A stretch of 64,000 nucleotides of DNA from Chondromyces crocatus (GTDB taxonomy: Bacteria; Myxococcota_A; Polyangia; Polyangiales; Polyangiaceae), in the NCBI RefSeq assembly GCF_001189295.1, contig NZ_CP012159.1, positions 8,850,501-8,914,500 of the forward strand, written 5' to 3'. Positions within the stretch are counted from its first letter, which is position 1. Every line of letters starts with the position of its first letter. Shown here one piece after another: positions 62,084-64,000 of this stretch. The notes beneath the pieces were generated by a model, which saw only the letters and a program-made list of their open reading frames with translations, was not told the DNA's origin and searched no databases. The position numbers and the translations under genes were made by a program.

Positions 62084-63133
62084 ATGATCTCGTTTGAGAT
62101 ACGGGCAGCCATCCCGGGTGACGAGGAGCAGTTGCTCGCGGTCGCACGCCACCTGAACTCGGTCAACCTCCCGAACGATCGGGACGCTATCCACGAAATT
62201 GTGGAGATGAGCCACCGGAGCTACAGCGGGGCCATCGAGAACCCCCGACTTCGACAGTATGTGTTCGTGCTCGTCGACGTCAGCGAAGGGACACCCCCTG
62301 GTGGGACGATCATCGGCACCTCCATGCTGATCTCTCAGCTCGGGCGGCGCGATGCTCCATACATCTACTTTGATGTCCTTGATGAGGAACGATACTCCGC
62401 GACCATCGACAAGCATTATCACCACACGGTGCTGCGCATTGGCTACTCGTACAATGGCCCCACGGAGATTGGCGGACTCGTTCTCATGCCGTCCTATCGG
62501 CAGCGTCCCGAGAAGCTGGGCACGATGATCTCGTACGTGCGCTTTCTGTACCTCGCCGCGCACCGGGATCTCTTTCAGGACGAGATCTTGGCGGAACTCC
62601 TTCCGCCGCTCGAACCAGACGGCACCAGCCATCTCTGGGAGGCACTCGGCCACAAGTTCGTCGATCTCAGCTATGCGGAGGCAGATCGTCTCTCGAAGAA
62701 AAACAAGGAGTTCATCAAGGGCCTCTTTCCCGAAGGAACGATCTACGCCTCACTTCTTCCTGAGAATGCGCAGCGGGTCATCGGCAAAACGGGCATGCAG
62801 ACACGAGGTGTCGAGAAGCTTCTACGTCGCATCGGCTTCCGCTACGCCCACCGCGTGGACCCCTTCGACGGTGGACCACACTACACAGCCCGCATGGATG
62901 AGATCACCCTGATCCAGGAGACCCGACACGGCCGGGTCACGCATTCCTTTGCCCCCACCCCGGCAGACCGACAGGCCCTCATCGCGACCGAACAACCCGA
63001 GGCTCCTTATTTTCGCGCTGTCCTGGCTGCCTATCGCGCAGATGGCGCGGGCGGGCTCGCCATTGCAAAGGAAGCATGGGAGCACCTGCATCTCCAGCCC
63101 GCTGCGCCCGTCGTCATTCTCCCCATTCCATGA
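62084..63133 (+). CDS. astA: arginine N-succinyltransferase (AstA) family protein
   Basis: 349 residues (E. coli AstA 344). GNAT-like double domain with I-R-A-A-I-P-G-D-E-E-Q-L-L, S-H-R-S-Y-S-G, I-G-T-S-M-L-I-S-Q-L-G, Y-F-D-V-L-D-E, G-L-V-L-M-P-S-Y-R, L-W-E-A-L-G-H-K-F-V-D-L-S-Y-A-E-A-D, F-P-E-G-T-I-Y and F-D-G-G-P-H-Y. AstA starts arginine succinyltransferase catabolism, but no astB-E genes are nearby, so the in vivo acyl donor or substrate may differ. 75 bases after the SUMF1-like gene. Confidence 0.88.
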   Translation: MISFEIRAAIPGDEEQLLAVARHLNSVNLPNDRDAIHEIVEMSHRSYSGAIENPRLRQYVFVLVDVSEGTPPGGTIIGTSMLISQLGRRDAPYIYFDVLDEERYSATIDKHYHHTVLRIGYSYNGPTEIGGLVLMPSYRQRPEKLGTMISYVRFLYLAAHRDLFQDEILAELLPPLEPDGTSHLWEALGHKFVDLSYAEADRLSKKNKEFIKGLFPEGTIYASLLPENAQRVIGKTGMQTRGVEKLLRRIGFRYAHRVDPFDGGPHYTARMDEITLIQETRHGRVTHSFAPTPADRQALIATEQPEAPYFRAVLAAYRADGAGGLAIAKEAWEHLHLQPAAPVVILPIP

Positions 63134-63418
63134 CCCTCTGAAACGCGACGCACTCCCGCACCGCGTTCTCCGCCTAGCGCCCCGGAAGTCCACGTCCGGA
63201 CGAGAGCGCAAACGCGCCCGAGCTCCTCGAATCCCGTAGAGCAGCGACCATTCTGAGTGCGTCCTCATGCGGCTTGGCCAGAGCGGCGCAGGTCCGCTCG
63301 TCCACTTCGTCCAGCTCACAACACTGATCTCTTTGAAGAACAAGGGTGCCACCAACTCGATCATCAATTATTCTACAGATACAGAACGACAATAACTCAC
63401 AGATCATGCGGTGAACCC
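63134..63418. other. 285-base gap before the last gene
   Basis: No credible gene or regulatory site seen. Minus-strand frames through it overlap the neighbouring genes and show no family features. Confidence 0.4.
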
Positions 63419-64000
63419 ATGACGATGCAGCTGGAAACGAACCAGACGGTCCCTGGCGAGTCCGAGCGCTCCCATCCCCTTGTCGATACCGACAGCACCA
63501 AGCGGGCCCGACGAGCACAGGAGGGGACCCTCACCGAGAGAGAGACCCGCATCGTCGCAGCCATTGCCGAGGCGGCCATGCCCCCAGGCGAAATCCTCCC
63601 AGGAGCTGGCGCACCGACTGCGATGGCTCTGGCAGCCTGGCTGGCGGACGTCCCGACGCACATCGCGGGCGGTTTCAGGGCCATGCTCTGGAGCGTCGAG
63701 CTCGCCACCATGGCGACTCGCCTCCGCCCCTTCTCCGCATTGCCGCTCGAGCAGCGGATGAACCTGCTCTCCACCTGGGAGCAACGCCGCTCCCCCGCTC
63801 TCCGCACTGCGCTTCGCGCGCTCCTTATCCCGTTGAAGCTACTTCACTACGAACGCGCCGAAATGTTCCGGCATGTTGGTTGCCGAATCGAGCTGCCATC
63901 GATCCGTGATGAGCACCCTCGCTGGCTGTCTCAGGTGATGAATGGCCGGGAGGTCGACGAAGACCTCGACATCGAGTGCGACGTCGTTGTGGTCGGTAGC
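63419..64000 (+). CDS. GMC/cholesterol-oxidase-type FAD oxidoreductase, 5' part
   Basis: 194 visible residues from the ATG at 63419; it runs past the right edge. The first ~185 residues form a helical pre-domain (T-L-T-E-R-E-T-R-I-V-A-A-I-A-E-A-A-M-P-P-G, L-P-L-E-Q-R-M-N-L-L) like the one preceding the FAD domain in long-chain alcohol oxidase-type GMC proteins. Then E-C-D-V-V-V-V-G-S starts the dinucleotide-binding loop at the very edge. The remainder is outside the window. Confidence 0.7.
   Translation, partial: MTMQLETNQTVPGESERSHPLVDTDSTKRARRAQEGTLTERETRIVAAIAEAAMPPGEILPGAGAPTAMALAAWLADVPTHIAGGFRAMLWSVELATMATRLRPFSALPLEQRMNLLSTWEQRRSPALRTALRALLIPLKLLHYERAEMFRHVGCRIELPSIRDEHPRWLSQVMNGREVDEDLDIECDVVVVGS

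Noticed and set aside
63174-63518. Minus-strand frame overlapping the start of the GMC oxidoreductase
   Set aside because: Overlaps a better supported plus-strand gene and has no motif.
1-64000. CRISPR array, phage island or insertion sequence
   Set aside because: No transposase or integrase motifs; the tandem repeats have no regular unique spacers as a CRISPR array would.

Overview
The window is a high-G+C chromosomal segment, most likely from a myxobacterium (Sorangium/Polyangium-type). This is inferred from a CdnL-type CarD protein, a Tgl/PilF-like TPR lipoprotein, a PATAN/DUF4388 protein, several sigma-54 response regulators, many lipoproteins and many proteins with Ala/Pro-rich tails. 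Nothing seen marks a plasmid, phage or insertion sequence, and no rRNA, tRNA or CRISPR array was recognised.

Layout. 1-5.4 kb: end of an OmpA/MotB-like gene, a short Ppx/GppA phosphatase, a long leader region, cdnL, then a converging pair (lipoprotein, trmL) and an outer-membrane protein. 5.5-12.3 kb: a small secreted protein, RNase III and pterin carbinolamine dehydratase on the minus strand, two zinc-ribbon/cysteine-motif membrane proteins on the plus strand, then a PpiC-type chaperone, a membrane-anchored zincin and a PATAN protein. 12.5-16 kb: an NtrC-type regulator among several minisatellites. 16-29.5 kb: a large TPR/peptidase-MA protein, an SDR, a SnoaL-like protein, a phosphoesterase, recO, a RodZ-like/Tgl-like pair, a tsaB/Crp-like pair, a TonB-like protein, yacG, an outer-membrane barrel and a PrsW-like membrane protein. 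29.5-46 kb: dnaJ and a compact division/cell-wall (dcw) cluster, transcribed right to left as rsmH-ftsL-ftsI-murE-mraY-murD-ftsW-murG-murC-ftsQ-ftsA-ftsZ. murF, murB, ddl and mraZ are absent from it. 46-59 kb: a visibly less G+C-rich stretch with a MshEN-REC-TPR regulator, tgt/queA, an SDR, bfd/bfr, a second NtrC-type regulator, a sigma factor with a small partner, and two envelope proteins. 59-64 kb: signal peptidase I, an AroE-family protein with an altered substrate motif overlapping a SUMF1-fold protein, an AstA-type succinyltransferase and the start of a GMC-type oxidoreductase.

How it works together. The dcw genes form one translationally coupled unit: every junction from rsmH to ftsQ overlaps by 1 or 4 bases except murG-murC (5-base gap). 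They make lipid II from UDP-MurNAc-L-Ala onward (the MurF step must be encoded elsewhere) and assemble the FtsZ/FtsA/FtsQ/FtsL/FtsW/FtsI divisome. tgt and queA supply queuosine, bfd and bfr handle iron storage and release, and tsaB, trmL and rnc belong to RNA maturation. No single new system is proven. The most unusual items are the pruned dcw cluster with a PASTA-bearing FtsI, the AroE-like/SUMF1-like overlapping pair with degenerate active sites, the MshEN-REC-TPR fusion, and a cluster of minisatellites between about 8.6 and 16 kb.
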